The notes under the pieces: model-generated
Seen by the model: the letters and a program-made list of their open reading frames with translations, nothing else
Database searches by the model: none
What the model was told of the DNA's origin: nothing
Assembly: GCA_020002185.1 (NCBI GenBank)
Contig: CM034539.1
Location: 1,939,999-2,003,998, forward strand
Source of the DNA: Paraescarpia echinospica
Taxonomy: Eukaryota > Annelida > Polychaeta > Sabellida > Siboglinidae
Reading direction: 5' to 3'
Length of the DNA: 64,000 nucleotides
In this document: positions 11,521 to 24,061 of the stretch, piece after piece
Position numbering within the stretch: the stretch's first letter is position 1
How the letters are laid out: each line of letters starts with the position of its first letter
Program-made: the position numbers and the translations under genes

Positions 11521-12060
11521 GGTACGAGAAAAATACAGCCGTATCTCGGCAAAGTATGAGAAGAATGGCGTCACGTTGATGAACGAAACGTATACGGCTG
11601 TACGACGGTACTCGGTGGGCGTCGATTGGCGTCACGCTGAGCGAAAGTATACGGCAGTGCGACGGTACACAGTGGGCGTCGATAGGCGTCACGCGATGTG
11701 TGAACGTATGCGGTTGTCGACGGTACACGGAGGGCGTCGATAGGCGTCTCGTGAGGAACGAAACGTATACGGATGTACGAAGATATTCGGCGGCCGTCGA
11801 TTGGCGTCACGCGATGAGCGAACGTATACGGCAATATGACTGCTTACTTTGGGCGTCGATAGGCGTCACGTGATGAACGAAACGTATACGGCTGTAAGAC
11901 TGTACACGATGGGCGTCGATAAGTGCCTCGTGAGGAACGAAACGTGTATGGCCGTATGACGGTACTCGGCGGGCATCGAATGGCGTCACGCGATGAGAGA
12001 ACGTATACGGCAGTACGACGGTACATTGTGGGTGTCAATAGGCGTCACGTGGAGGACGTC
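11521..12060. repeat. About 59-bp minisatellite, eight copies
   Basis: Units are marked by a GTATACGG-like block at 11590, 11647, 11706, 11765, 11824, 11884, 11944 and 12003, followed by a GACGGTACWC block and GGGCGTCGATNGGCGTCACG. Spacing is 57-60 bp. It is CpG-rich compared with its surroundings. ORFs reported across it on both strands are artefacts of repetition. Confidence 0.9.
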
Positions 12061-12344
12061 CGTAGCGAAGATCAATAGCGAAACGATTATCTGAATAATC
12101 GAGAAGTGGGGGAATGCGAACTGCGAAACTCAGCCCTTGTCTTCACGGTATGTCGAGACGACTTGAATCTGCTGTATCGGCAGCAAAAATAAATCTTGTC
12201 GACGAATGATAATTGAAAAATCGTTGCTCTCGATTCAATCTTGTGGTGCCATGACAGTTGGCACTGGCATTTCTTCCAAGCAACCATAGAACAAGGATGT
12301 CTGCATTTAAACTATTGATGAAGTTACAATTTCAAGACACGAGC

Positions 12345-12770
12345 GACAAAACACGTCGATGTAAGTGCCATGTCATGGAGACAAGATAATACTGGCTCAC
12401 AGCAATCCACCGTCGATGTAAGTCCCATGTCATAAAGACAAGATCATACTAGCTCACAGCAATCCAACGTCGATGTAAGTGCCATGTCATGGAGACAAGA
12501 TCATACTGGCTCACAGTAATCCAACGTCGATATAAGTCCCATGTCATGGAGACAAGATCATACTGATTCACAGCAATCCAACGTCAATATAAGTCCCATG
12601 TCATGGAGACAAGATCATACTGACTCATAGCAATCCAACGTCGATATAAGTCCCATGTCATGGAGACAAGATCATACTGGTTCACAGCAATCCAACGTCG
12701 ATGTAAGTCCCATGTCATGGAGACAAGATCATACTGGCTCACAGCAATCCAACGTCAATCGTCTGACAGT
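12345..12770. repeat. About 57-bp minisatellite, seven copies
   Basis: Units contain CCAACGTCGATGTAAGTSCC, ATGTCATGGAGACAAGATCA and TACTGGCTCACAGCAAT. Spacing is 56-58 bp and divergence is low. It starts about 285 bases after the preceding array and ends where an inverted-repeat arm begins. Confidence 0.9.
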
Positions 12771-13490
12771 TATATGGCCGTAATTATATTAAATAGTCTA
12801 ATGACGACCGAACATCGGTCACACTAGCCAATAAGAAACTTTACACAAATTAAACCGTCCTAGAAACTGCGCTCCCGAATCTCTAGAAATATGGTCAGAG
12901 TCGATTCAATTCGTTGGATTAAATATAAACATTCTTGCATGATAGACACACAATCGCCAACTCTTGAAAATCCAAAAATTACCTCAATTACATGTAAATT
13001 TAATATCATCAGAATTGTTGAATTGAAACGGTATTAACGATAACAATAACATATTCTCTTAACAATTTAATACATTATTTTTTTTAAAACAAATATTCTA
13101 TTCAAACATGACGTGTGAAACATTAATTAGCACCTGCCGGCGCGATGAACAATCGTCCTAATCCACGCTACTAACTTCTTCTTACATCATTAACAAGTGA
13201 CATACATTAACATCACATGATCAGATCGGTTAAACCTGTTCTACTCATACTAAAATTTACGTTCCTAGTCGTAAATTAGTATAATAAATAATCAAATAAA
13301 ATTTGTTAGCCAGCCGATCATATGCCTTGCGCTTTGGTCGCAAGACGACCATAGTGTTACATTTTACATTCAAGTACTCGAGGGATGGCAACACACTATA
13401 ATGATATTCCAGCGTAGTTTATTGATCAACCTCTTAATTTTGAACCAGACTAATTCTAATCAAACCACTTTGACAGTGACCATGCATGCA
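12770..13490 (+). repeat. Left arm of a ~700-bp inverted repeat
   Basis: Reverse-complement match to 19150-19920. Shared blocks include GGCCGTAATT, ACTAGCCAATA, GACTAATTCTA and the CGTTCCTAGTCGTA stretch (read inverted in the right arm), in the same order. The arms are diverged, about three quarters identical by eye. No coding motif. The right arm lies inside the 14.67-32.45 kb block and this arm outside it. Confidence 0.75.
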
Positions 13491-14320
13491 AATAAACGAT
13501 CTAATATACTAACATGACTTTAAAAACGCGTAACTTTATAGTATTATATGTAATAGTTTATTTTGGTACGAAAATGCCCATCCACATATATCCCTGCAAA
13601 ATATTCACCTCTTCATCGACGAAGGAGAGCGTGCGAATTTATGCGTCATTCCTCATGAATATTAAAGAGGAACGGGAGGTGTGACGTTTAAAATGCCTTT
13701 ATTGCTTATAGATTGTTGTAATTTAATTTCACTTATTTATTTAGAACACGCACACAATAGCTTTGTTTACCTATATAACGGCAAATTTTGCTTTCGCGCA
13801 GAAATGTCTATTAATGAAGTAAATCGAACTGAATCGACAATTTACATTTACGAGCGACTCAAACCAAATTGCATAGAACAAAGATGGTGATACGCAGTGC
13901 CCTATCTAGCCCATTTAGGCAATGCACAAAATCGGTAGTTCTATTTGTTTTATAAATGATTAGGTTTCTGTCACCATAAATGTATGCTTAGATAGTATAT
14001 ATTGAAAATATTGCACACAGCACTGTGTTTCAGTTTCTCTTTAAGCCAAACGCAGCCGTGTGCTGTTATATAACGCAGCATTTCCAGTTGATGCAACATT
14101 TGTTATAATCATAATTCAGTCACGCATACACATAATAAAAAGCAACCGGTAAAAGCCCGGGAATACTTGGCGGATGGCGAACCATCCGAAATGGCTTCAC
14201 CACCTAAATTTGGGTCGCGACCCACGGGACAAGAACTGCTGGATTTAATCAAGTATAAATAAAATTGCATTCTTGTACACCATAAAAGATATATATTTCA
14301 CAAACGATCGGTGTTTTTAG
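13491..14320. other. Intron 4, last part, nothing recognised
   Basis: AT-rich intronic sequence up to the acceptor at 14320. No repeat or element identified. Confidence 0.5.
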
Positions 14321-14502
14321 GGGTCAAGAACGGACTGCAACTGATGGTGAACGTTGAGCAGTACGAGTACATGAAAGGTCCACACAACGCAGTGGGACTG
14401 AAGCTTCTTCTGCACCATCAAGACGACGTACCGCAAGTACAGGACTTCGGCGATAACATCCCAGTAGGAATGGAAACATTTGTTGCAGTAAGCCTCTCGA
14501 AC
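14321..14502 (+). CDS. Channel exon 5: palm beta strands, GLQLMVNV and GLKLLLHH blocks
   Basis: Acceptor TGTTTTTAG ends at 14320; donor AAC|GTAAGT at 14502/14503, phase 0. The frame reads GVKNGLQLMVNVEQYEYM, then VGLKLLLHHQDDVPQVQDFG and GMETFVAVSLSN. This matches the family pattern G..GL.L.LN...........AG.KV.IH....P....G. An intron of 20.1 kb follows, containing the satellite block. Confidence 0.96.
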
Positions 14503-14555
14503 GTAAGTAACGCCTTGTTTACAAAACACCCAATATCAACTCTGTAAAACACAAT

Positions 14556-14563
14556 AATATATA

Positions 14564-14632
<69 letters not shown>

Positions 14633-14633
14633 A

Positions 14634-14655
<22 letters not shown>
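14556..14655. repeat. (TA)n microsatellite, imperfect
   Basis: About 100 bases of TA interrupted by a few AAATA and GTATA units, ending in a short CACACA tract directly before the left end of the inverted-repeat-bounded block. Confidence 0.95.
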
Positions 14656-14664
<9 letters not shown>

Positions 14665-14666
14665 AC

Positions 14667-15300
14667 AGTAGTATTATATGTAATTTACGATGGACGCAGG
14701 AGCCACGTAGCCAGGGTCAAAAGGTCACAGGTTAATTAGCGCCACTTGGCAGGTTGGTGGTAAAAAAATAAGTAGGTTAATAAGCACCCCTCGTGGAAGT
14801 AAGGTCATGTAGAAAACTAGTTAAATTAGCGCCATCATTATTTGATTAACCGATGAAGAATATATCTAGGTCGATGACGCTTTGAAATAGGACAATATTG
14901 AATGGAATAGGTCAATGCGCATGCGCATTGGCATCTTTTACCGACGGTGCAGCTTAAAATCGTTACCGTTCTGTTTTCAATTATAAAAATAGTTCGGTGA
15001 TGTCATGAAATATGTCATTACGCATGCGTATTAATGCCTGTTTCCGACGGCGGCAAGATGGTGAACTATCTGGTCACGTGATAAAAGCATCACATATGTT
15101 GTAGCGCCTGATGTTGAGTTAATGGTGAAATATGAAAACAGACAATCAGCGCCACCTTTTTATTTAACGATGAATTATTAAAACAGGTCAACGATGTTAT
15201 GAAATAGGTCATTGCGCAAGTGCAGTGATGTTTTTCTTACTGTAACTCACACATTCGCGACCTTAATGAGTTATGAGTTATTAAAATAGGCAGATAATAT
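14667..15300 (+). repeat. Left terminal inverted repeat of the 17.8-kb block
   Basis: Matches 31780-32447 in reverse complement. Landmarks are TTACGATGGACGC at the tip, then GATGAAG/GATGAAC and GTCGATGACG, the near-palindromic GCGCATGCGCATTGG, and further ATAGGTCATTGCGC-type blocks. It contains several diverged sub-repeats of the form 'ATGAAATAGGTCATTGCGCA'. Confidence 0.8.
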
Positions 15301-16335
15301 CATGAAATGTGATTTTCATGTTTCCTACTTCAGTACATCAGCGTGGTAATAGAGTAACATTTTAGTGTTTCAATGTGTTGTGGGGGTAAAGTTCTCTATG
15401 TTCGCACTTGATCGTCATAACTTCATAACATTTTAGTCATCTATCGCGGTACCTTTCTAAAATGTTCATACTTCAATGCGTCAACGCGGTAACTTCTTAA
15501 CAATTTACAGTTTCAGCGTGTTGGCGGGGTACAATTAATTTTTTTAGTGCATCAGCGTGGTAACATCACATTTTATCATTGCGTGGTAACATCACAATAT
15601 TTTAGCGTTACAGCGCGGTAGTTTTGTAACATTTTGATACTTTAATGCGTGGGTATAGTAGCATTTCGTTACGTAATAGTTGCATCATTTTATTACATGA
15701 GCGTGTTAACTTTACCGTTTCATTTGAGCGTTTCAGCACTTGTAAAATTGTCATCCTTTTACGCGTGGGTGTCGTAACTTCGTGACATTTTAATGCATCT
15801 TCGTGGTAACTTCATAACATTTTAGCCTTTCCGTGTGTTAGCGTGGAACTTTTCAAATGTTTGTACATCAGCTCTGCAACATCGCAATAGTTTAGCGATT
15901 CTGCGAGGCATCCTTGTAAAATGTTCATATTTTAGTGCATCAGCATAGTAATATCATAACATTCTAGCTCTTCAGCGCGGAGGCTTTGTAATATTTTTAT
16001 ATTTTAATGGTTCAACGCGGTAACTTCTTAACATTTTTCACGTTTCGTGGCGTTAAAGTGGAAGCATCTTAGTACGTGAGCGTGTTAAATTCGTATCATT
16101 TTAGTGTTTCTGCGGGGTAGACTTGTCAAATTGTCATACTTTAACGCGTGGTGGCGTAAACTCGATACATGTTAGTTCTTCACCGAGATAACTTCTAAAC
16201 ATGTTAGTATTACAGCCTGTTAGTGGGTTAAAATGTTCATGTTTTAGAGCATCATCGTGGTATCGTCATAACATTTTATTCTTTCAGCACGGTAGTCTTG
16301 CAACATTTTCATATTTTAATGGGTCAACGCGGTAA
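15300..16335 (+). repeat. Diverged satellite, ancestral relatives of the 72-bp array
   Basis: Irregular units of roughly 70-76 bp carrying TAACATTTTAG.GTTTCAGCG, GGTA...TGTAACATTTTCATA and TTTAATGCGTCARCGYGGTAA. They grade into the homogeneous 72-bp array at its left side. The same unit recurs at 22.34-22.86 kb and, inverted, at 23.7-24.06 kb and 31.3-31.4 kb. Confidence 0.85.
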
Positions 16336-19095
16336 CTTCTTAACATTTTAGCGTTTCAGTGTGTAAGTGGGGTGAAATATTAATATTGTTGTGCATCATA
16401 CTGGTAACATCACAATATTTTAGCGTTTCAGTGTGTAAGTGGGGTGAAATGTTAATATTGTTGTGCATCATACTGGTAACATCACAAGATTTTAGCGTTT
16501 CAGTGTGTAAGTGGGGTGAAATGTTAATATTGTTGTGCATCATACTGGCAACATCACAACATTTTAGCGTTTCAGTGTGTAAGTGGGGTGAAATGTTAAT
16601 ATTGTTGTGCATCATACTGGTAGCATCACAACATTTTAGCGTTTCAGTGTGTAAGTGGGGTGAAATGTTAATATTGTTGTGCATCATACTGGTAACATCA
16701 CAACATTTTAGCGTTTCAGTGTGTAAGTGGGGTGAAATGTTAATATTGTTGTGCATCATACTGGTAACATCACAACATTTTAGCGTTTCAGTGTGTAAGT
16801 GGGGTGAAATGTTAATATTGTTGTGCATCATACTGGTAACATCACAACATTTTAGCGTTTCAGTGTGTAAGTGGGGTGAAATGTTAATATTGTTGTGCAT
16901 CATACTGGTAACATCACAACATTTTAGCGTTTCAGTGTGTAAGTGGGGTGAAATGTTAATATTGTTGTGCATCATACTGGTAACATCACAACATTTTAGC
17001 GTTTCAGTGTGTAAGTGGGGTGAAATGTTAATATTGTTGTGCATCATACTGGTAACATCACAACATTTTAGCGTTTCAGTGTGTAAGTGGGGTGAAATGT
17101 TAATATTGTTGTGCATCTTACTGGTAACATCACAACATTTTAGCGTTTCAGTGTGTAAGTGGGGTGAAATGTTAATATTGTTGTGCATCATACTGGTAAC
17201 ATCACAACATTTTAGCGTTTCAGTGTGTAAGTGGGGTGAAATGTTAATATTGTTGTGCATCTTACTGGTAACATCACAACATTTTAGCGTTTCAGTGTGT
17301 AAGTGGGGTGAAATGTTAATATTGTTGTGCATCATACTGGTAACATCACAACATTTTAGCGTTTCAGTGTGTAAGTGGGGTGAAATGTTAATATTGTTGT
17401 GCATCATACTGGTAACATCACAACATTTTAGCGTTTCAGTGTGTAAGTGGGGTGAAATGTTAATATTGTTGTGCATCATACTGGTAACATCACAACATTT
17501 TAGCGTTTCAGTGTGTAAGTGGGGTGAAATGTTAATATTGTTGTGCATCTTACTGGTAGCATCACAACATTTTAGCGTTTCAGTGTGTAAGTGGGGTGAA
17601 ATGTTAATATTGTTGTGCATCATACTGGTAACATCACAACATTTTAGCGTTTCAGTGTGTAAGTGGGGTGAAATGTTAATATTGTTGTGCATCATACTGG
17701 TAACATCACAACATTTTAGCGTTTCAGTGTGTAAGTGGGGTGAAATGTTAATATTGCTGTGCATCATACTGGTAACATTACAACATTTTAGCGTTTCAGT
17801 GTGTAAGTTGGGTGAAATGTTAATATTGTTGTGCATCTTACTGGTAGCATCACAACATTTTAGCGTTTCAGTGTGTAAGTGGGGTGAAATGTTAATATTG
17901 GTGTGCATCTTACTGGTAGCATCACAACATTTTAGCGTTTCAGTGTGTAAGTGGGGTGAAATGTTAATATTGTTGTGCATCTTACTGGTAGCATCACAAC
18001 ATTTTAGCGTTTCAGTGTGTAAGTGGGATGAAATGTTAATATTGTTGTGCATCATACTGGTAACATCACAACATTTTAGCGTTTCAGTGTGTAAGTGGGG
18101 TGAAATGTTAATATTGTAGTGCATCTTACTGGTGACATCACAACATTTTAGTTTTCAGTGTGTAAGTGGGATGAAATGTTAATATTGTTGTGCATCTTAC
18201 TGGTAGCATCACAACATTTTAGCGTTTGAGTGTGTAAGTGGGGTGAAATGTTAATATTGTTGTGCATCTTACTGGTAACATCACAACATTTTAGCGTTTC
18301 AATGTGTAAGTGGGGTGAAATGTTAATATTGTTGTGCATCTTACTGGTAACATCACAACATTTTAGCGTTTGACTGTGTAAGTGGGGTGAAATGTTAATA
18401 TTGTTGTGCATCTTACTGGTAGCATCACAACATTTTAGCGTTTCAGTGTGTAAGTGGGGTGAAATGTTAATGTTGTTGTGCATCTCACTGGTATCATCAC
18501 AACATTTTAGCGTTTCATTGTGTAAGTGGGGTGAAATGTTAATATTGTTGTGCATCATACTTGTAACATCACAACATTTTAGCGTTTCAGTGTGTAAGTG
18601 GGGTGAAATGTTAATATTATTGTGCATCTTACTGGTAACATCACAACATTTTAGCGTTTCAGTGTGTAAGTGGGGTGAAATGTTAATATTGTTGTGCATC
18701 ATACTGGTAACATCACAACATTTTAGCGTTTCAGTGTGTAAGTGGGGTGAAATGTTAATATTGTTGTGCATCTTACTGGTAGCATCACAACATTTTAGCG
18801 TTTCAGTGTGTAAGTGGGGTGAAATGTTAATATTGTTGTGCATCTTACTGGTAGCATCACAACATTGTAGCGTTTCAGTGTGTAAGTGGGGTGAAATGTT
18901 AATATTGTTGTGCATCTTACTGGTATCATCACAACATTTTAGCGTTTGAGTGTGTAAGTGGGGTGAAATGTTAATATTGTTGTGCATCTTTCTTATAACA
19001 TCACAACATTTTAGCGTTTCAGTGTGTAAGTGGGATGAAATGTTAATATTGTTGTGCATCTTAGTGGTAACATCACAACATTTTAGCGTTTCATT
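16335..19095 (+). repeat. 72-bp satellite array, about 38 near-identical copies
   Basis: Unit landmarks: ACATCACAACATTTTAGCG, TTTCAGTGTGTAAGTGGGGT, GAAATGTTAATATTGTTGTG and CATCATACTGGTA. Copies are almost identical in the centre and carry a few shared variants (CATCTTACTGG, GGTAGCATC) towards the right. Since 72 is a multiple of three and the unit lacks stops in one frame of each strand, ORFs of 586 to 594 codons run through it on both strands; these are repeat artefacts with a 24-residue period. It is intronic to the channel gene. Confidence 0.97.
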
Positions 19096-19149
19096 TTAGT
19101 ACAGTAGCGTGTTAACTTTGTAACATTTCAGCATTTCAGCACGGTAGAC

Positions 19150-19920
19150 GGTCACGAAATGGTTTGAGTAGAATTAGTCTGGCTCAAAATTAAAGGGCTA
19201 AATTCGACAGGAACCCCATTGTATGGTGCTGCCGTCACTCGGTTGCTTGAAGGTAAAATGCTAAACTATGGACGAACCCCATTGTATGGTGGTGCCATGC
19301 CTCGGTTGCTTGACTGTATGATGTTAAACATGGTCCATCTTGCGACAAAATCGCAAGTCATATAATCGGCTGGTCAACAAATTCTATTTGATTAGTTATG
19401 ATATTAAATCTACGACTAGGAACGTTAAATTTTGTATGAGTAGAAAGTATTTATCCTAACCGATAACGTGGTGTTACTTTAAGTCACTATTAGTGACATT
19501 TGAAGAAGTTAGTAGCGTAGATTAGGAAGCTTGTTTATCGCGCCGTGCAAAATATTTCACAACTCGTGTCTGAATAAAAAATTCGTTTTAGTAAAATAAT
19601 GTGTTAACTTGTGGACGTTAAGATATGTTATTATAATCGTTATTACCGTCATAATTAAGGTATTCTCATGGTATTAAATTTAGGTGTGATTGTGGTAATT
19701 TGAAGATTTTCAAGAGCTCACGATTTTGTGTATATTATGCAACCATGTTCGTATTAAACCGAACGAGTTGAATAGCGTCTAGCGAAGTTTCTAGGGATTC
19801 GGAAACGCACTTTCTGGGATGGTTTAGTTTGTGTTAAGCCTTGGTATTGGCTAGTTAGACTTCTGGCGATCAGAGTATTTAAGTGAATTACGGCCATTTT
19901 AGGATCAGACGACCACTGTA
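19150..19920 (-). repeat. Right arm of the ~700-bp inverted repeat
   Basis: Reverse complement of 12770-13490, with landmarks TAGAATTAGTCTGG, CTACGACTAGGAACG, GAAGAAGTTAGTAGCGTAGA, TATTGGCTAGTTAGAC and AATTACGGCC. It starts right after the end of the satellite array. A duplicated segment 'GAACCCCATTGTATGGTG' occurs at 19211 and 19276 within the arm. Confidence 0.75.
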
Positions 19921-20024
19921 GCATTTCTGTGAGCGTGGTAACAGCAAAACATTTTAGCGTTTCAGCTGGCGGATTGGTCTCTTGGGTAAAGGGTATAGGC
20001 AGTGTGACACTGTCGGGTTGGTAG

Positions 20025-20175
20025 ACGCTGATAGAGGCGGGACGTCTGGCTGGTCGCACGAGGCGCTGATGTCTGGACTAAGGGCGGGCTAGATTACCTG
20101 GTCGCCCGGGGCGCTGCTGTCTGGACCAGAGGCGGGGACATTTGGCTTGTCGCACGGTGCTCTGCTGTCGTAGAG
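20025..20175. repeat. About 48-bp GC-rich tandem repeat, three copies
   Basis: Units share GCTG.TGTCTGGAC..., a GGCGGG block and TGGTCGC.CGRGGC. It is diverged and CpG-containing, and leads straight into the 55-bp array. Confidence 0.65.
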
Positions 20176-20199
20176 ATAATAAACATTAGCATTCGCCAG

Positions 20200-21798
20200 G
20201 CAGGAGTGGATGCAGTAGACGACAATGTCAACAAGTAGGGAAAGTGTCACCTTTGTCTTAGTCGATGCAGTAGACGACACTGTCAAAAAGTAGAGGAAGT
20301 GCCACCTTTGTCTTAGTCGATGCAGTAGACGACACTGTCAACAAGTAGGGAAAGTGCCACCTTTGTCTTAGTCGATGCAGTAGACGACAACGTCAACAAG
20401 TAGGGAAAGTGCCACCTTTGTCTTAGTCGATGCAGTAGACGACAACGTTAACACGTAGGGAAAGTACCACCTTTGTCTTAGTCGATGCAGTAGACGACAA
20501 CGTCAACAAGTAGGGAAAGTGCCACCTTTGTCTTAGTCGATGCAGTAGACGACAACGTCAACAAGTAGGGAAAGTGCCACCTTTGTCTTAGTCGGTGCAG
20601 TAGACGACAATGTCAACAAGTAGGGAAAGTGCCACATTTGTCTTAGTCGATGCAGTAGAAGACAACGTCAACAAGTAGGGAAAGTGCCCCCTTTGTCTTA
20701 GTCGATGCAGTAGACGACAATGTCAACAAGTAGGGAAAGTGCCACCTTTGTCTTAGTCGATGCAGTAGACGACAACGTCAACAAGTAGGGAAAGTGCCAC
20801 CTTTGTCTTAGTCGATGCAGTAGACGACAACGTCAACAAGTAGGGAAAGTGCCACCTTTGTCTTAGTCGATGCAGTAGACGACAACGTCAACAAGTAGGG
20901 AAAGTGCCACCTTTGTCTTAGTCGATGCAGTAGACGACAATGTCAACAAGTAGGGAAAGTGCCACCTTTGTCTTAGTCGATGCAGTAGACGACAACGTCA
21001 ACAAGTAGGGAAAGTGCCACCTTTGTCTTAGTCGATGCAGTAGACGACAACGTCAACAAGTAGGGAAAGTGCCACCTTTGTCTTAGTCGATGCAGTAGAC
21101 GACAACGTCAACAAGTAGGGAAAGTGCCACCTTTGTCTTAGTCGATGCAGTAGACGACAATGTCAACAAGTAGGGAAAGTGCCACCTTTGTCTTAGTCGA
21201 TGCAGTAGACGACAACGTCAACAAGTAGGGAAAGTGCCACCTTTGTCTTAGTCGATGCAGTAGACGACAATGTCAACAAGTAGGGAAAGTGCCACCTTTG
21301 TCTTAGTCGATGCAGTAGACGACAACGTCAACAAGTAGGGAAAGTGCCACCTTTGTCTTAGTCGATGCAGTAGACGACAATGTCAACAAGTAGGGAAAGT
21401 GCCAACTTTGTCTTAGTCGATGCAGTAGACGACAATGTCAACAAGTAGGGAAAGTGCCACCTTTGTCTTAGTCGATGCAGTAGACGACAATGTCAACAAG
21501 TAGGGAAAGTGCGACCTTTGTCTTAGTCGATGCAGTAGACGACAATGTCAACAAGTAGGGAAAGTGCCACCTTTGTCTTAGTCGATGCAGTAGACGACAA
21601 CGTCAACAAGTAGGGAAAGTGCCACCTTTGTCTTAGTCGATGCAGTAGACGACACTGTCAACAAGTAGGGAAAGTGCCACCTTTGTCTTAGTCGATGCAG
21701 TAGACGACAATGTCAACAAGTAGGGAAAGTGCCACCTTTGTCTTAGTCGATGCAGTAGAAGACAATGTCAACAAGTAGGGAAAGTGCCACCTTTGTCC
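20200..21798. repeat. 55-bp satellite array, about 29 copies
   Basis: Unit: GTCGATGCAGTAGACGACAA, then YGTCAACAAGTAGGGAAAGT, then GCCACCTTTGTCTTA. Spacing is 55 bp. Copies differ mainly by a CGTCAACA/TGTCAACA transition and a few singletons. It is unrelated to the 72-bp array although both lie in the same block. Confidence 0.97.
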
Positions 21799-22335
21799 TC
21801 GTCGACGTTTGAAGTTTATCTGCTTCGTGGAACACATCTTTCATTTCTAGTTCCATTTGAATGTATCATGCCATATAGGTTTAAACTTAGAAATTAAGTA
21901 AGTCCCAGTAACGGCTATATTTGTAACAAAGTGCACGTATTGATGTCCTCTGGTACGTATGGAGATAGCTATTTGTCAGTAGTACTTCCCTCGGAAAGTA
22001 TCCTTTACCATTCGAAATTGACTAATGGCCGATTAACGGCCATTGATGTAACTAATTTAACTTATTAGTATCCACATCTTCCAAGTATTCATGACGTAAG
22101 CCAAATTGTAAATAAGTCCGTGTATTATTGTCCATATACATCTCACATACACACGTCGGCAACCATGTTTCAGTCCTAGTTTTCTCGAAAATATCCTACA
22201 GAGTATATTAAAATTATAAATTGACCAAAACCCCTCCAGAGCTCGAAGTTGTAAATAATTTGACATACTATCATCCACATTTCGAACAAACACACACCCC
22301 TTTGGAGATACGCTGACATATACGTTTGCATCTAT
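21799..22335. other. Spacer between satellites, nothing recognised
   Basis: AT-rich sequence. A 105-codon minus-strand ORF at 22057-22374 has no family motif and is not called. Confidence 0.5.
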
Positions 22336-22860
22336 ATATTCGCGTGGTAACATTATAAGATTGTTGCGTTTCAACGTGTTAGCAGGGTAGAATTTTCCTG
22401 TTCTACTACATTACGTCATAATTTCACAATATTGTAGTGTTTCACTGCGATGGTATTGTATCATTTTTGTTTTTTAATGCGTCATCGTGATAAGTTCGTC
22501 ATATGTTAGTGTTTTAGCGCGTTGGTGTTGTAGCATTTTAACATGTTTATATATGAGGGTTATGACTTCTGAAACGTTTAATCGATTCATTGCGTTAGAG
22601 TGATGACGTTTCCGTATATTAATAAGTCGTCGTGGTAACATTTTAGGGTATCAGCGAGGTAGACTGGTAACATTTTCATAGTGTAGTGGTGTCTTCATGA
22701 CATTTTAGTGTTTCAACGCGGTAGAGTGGTAGTGTTTTAGTATTTTAATCCACCGCCGAGATAACTTCACAACAATTTGGTGTTTCAGCGCGGTAGCCTT
22801 GTAACATCTTCACACTTTCATGCGTCAACGTGGTAATTTCTTAATATTTTTGGCGTTTTA
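22335..22860 (+). repeat. Diverged 72-bp-type satellite, plus orientation
   Basis: Contains the same phrases as 15.3-16.3 kb (GGTAACATT, GTTTCARCGYG, TTTTAATGCGTCA, GTAACATTTTCATA). Irregular spacing, no homogenisation. Confidence 0.8.
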
Positions 22861-23699
22861 CGGTTCCACCCTTCCCCGGAAGTGTGTCGACGAATATTTA
22901 CATTGTTGTCCGTTGGGTGGCTCCGGAAATCGCCTTTCTCAGTACTGCGCCCAGTGTTTATTTTAACGGAAGTCGTGCAACCAGAATTGAATCGTTTGGG
23001 ATATGGTGAGGTTTCTTCTAGATGACGGCACACCTCGAATAAGAAATACCCTATGCCGTGTGGAAGGCATGGCCGCTCCAGCTATTTGTAAATACGGAAG
23101 TTCCAACACCGGAAGTGCGTCCTTGGAAATATGGCCACTTAATGTGCACATGCTTTCTGCTAAATATAGCGCCACTACGCCTCATATTTAATTTTATCGG
23201 AAATTATACGGGTTTCATAACCGACCCACTGGAAGTGTACCCCGAACAGACGGCTGCCTCTTTGAATGAAGGTCTGTCACGAGATTTTCCTTAGACGGTT
23301 TGATCATTTTAGATGGTAGCATTTTTGAAATTTAGTTATCCAAACTGGTTGCCCACAAACTGACACATAAAGTCACTAGGTGGCGCTTTTTGGTAGGCCA
23401 ATAGGTCAAGCATTGATATGAATGATGGGTAGGTCTTTACAATTTATGCATCAGTGCTCCACAGTCAGCAAGTTCAAACAAAAGACAAATATCAAGAAAA
23501 AGCTAACGTTCAACAGATCTGAAACATGAAACAACGTACATACAATATATATATAAGATAGATTAAACATTTACACGTTAAACCTTATATCTTATATATT
23601 ATACCGTTAAATGTATACCTTAAACACTGTACGCTATAAATTATGTATTAGACATGATACCTTATACCTAACACTTATATCTGACACAATATACTATGA
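22861..23699. other. Spacer with short degenerate repeats
   Basis: The part 22861-23290 carries repeated CCGGAAGTG/TGGAAGTG motifs (22877, 23110, 23230) but no clear unit. The part 23540-23700 is an AT-rich run of loosely repeated TTATACCTTA-like words. No coding motif. Confidence 0.45.
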
Positions 23700-24060
23700 A
23701 CACGTTACTAATCTACCACGCTGAAACGCTAAAATGTTATGATGTTACCACGATGATGTACTAAAATATTAAAATGTTACAAGGTAACCGCCCTAAAACG
23801 ATAAAATGTTGTGGTTTTACCACGATGACGCAGTAAAGTATGAAAATATTACAAGTCTACCACGCTGAAACGCTACAATGGTATAAGGTTACCACGCTGA
23901 TGCATACAAATATGAAAAATTTCCCCTGTAATACGTTGAAACGGTAAAATTTTAAGAAGTTACAGCGTTGACGCCTTAATGTATCAAAATGTTACAAGGC
24001 TACGACACATACGTGTTAAAGTATCACAATTTTACAAGTCAACCGTTTAGAAACGATAAA
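23700..24060 (-). repeat. Diverged 72-bp-type satellite, inverted orientation
   Basis: Reads as the reverse complement of the plus-orientation family: TCTACCACGCTGAAACGCTA, AAATGTTA, CACGATGATG, and AAATATTACAAG. The L2-like LINE at 24062-27020 is inserted here, and the satellite resumes at 27025-27080. Confidence 0.85.
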
Positions 24061-24061
24061 A

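Noticed and set aside
11483..12038. Minus-strand ORFs with VTPIDAHRVPSY-type repeats
   Set aside because: Produced by the ~59-bp minisatellite; frames change between neighbouring units.
16340..19059. ORFs of up to 594 codons on both strands with a 24-residue repeat
   Set aside because: They arise because the 72-bp satellite is a multiple of three and lacks stops in one frame per strand; no start context, splice signals or family motif, and both strands are equally open.
20200..21798. CRISPR-like regular array
   Set aside because: Units are head-to-tail identical with no unique spacers; it is a satellite in a eukaryotic intron.
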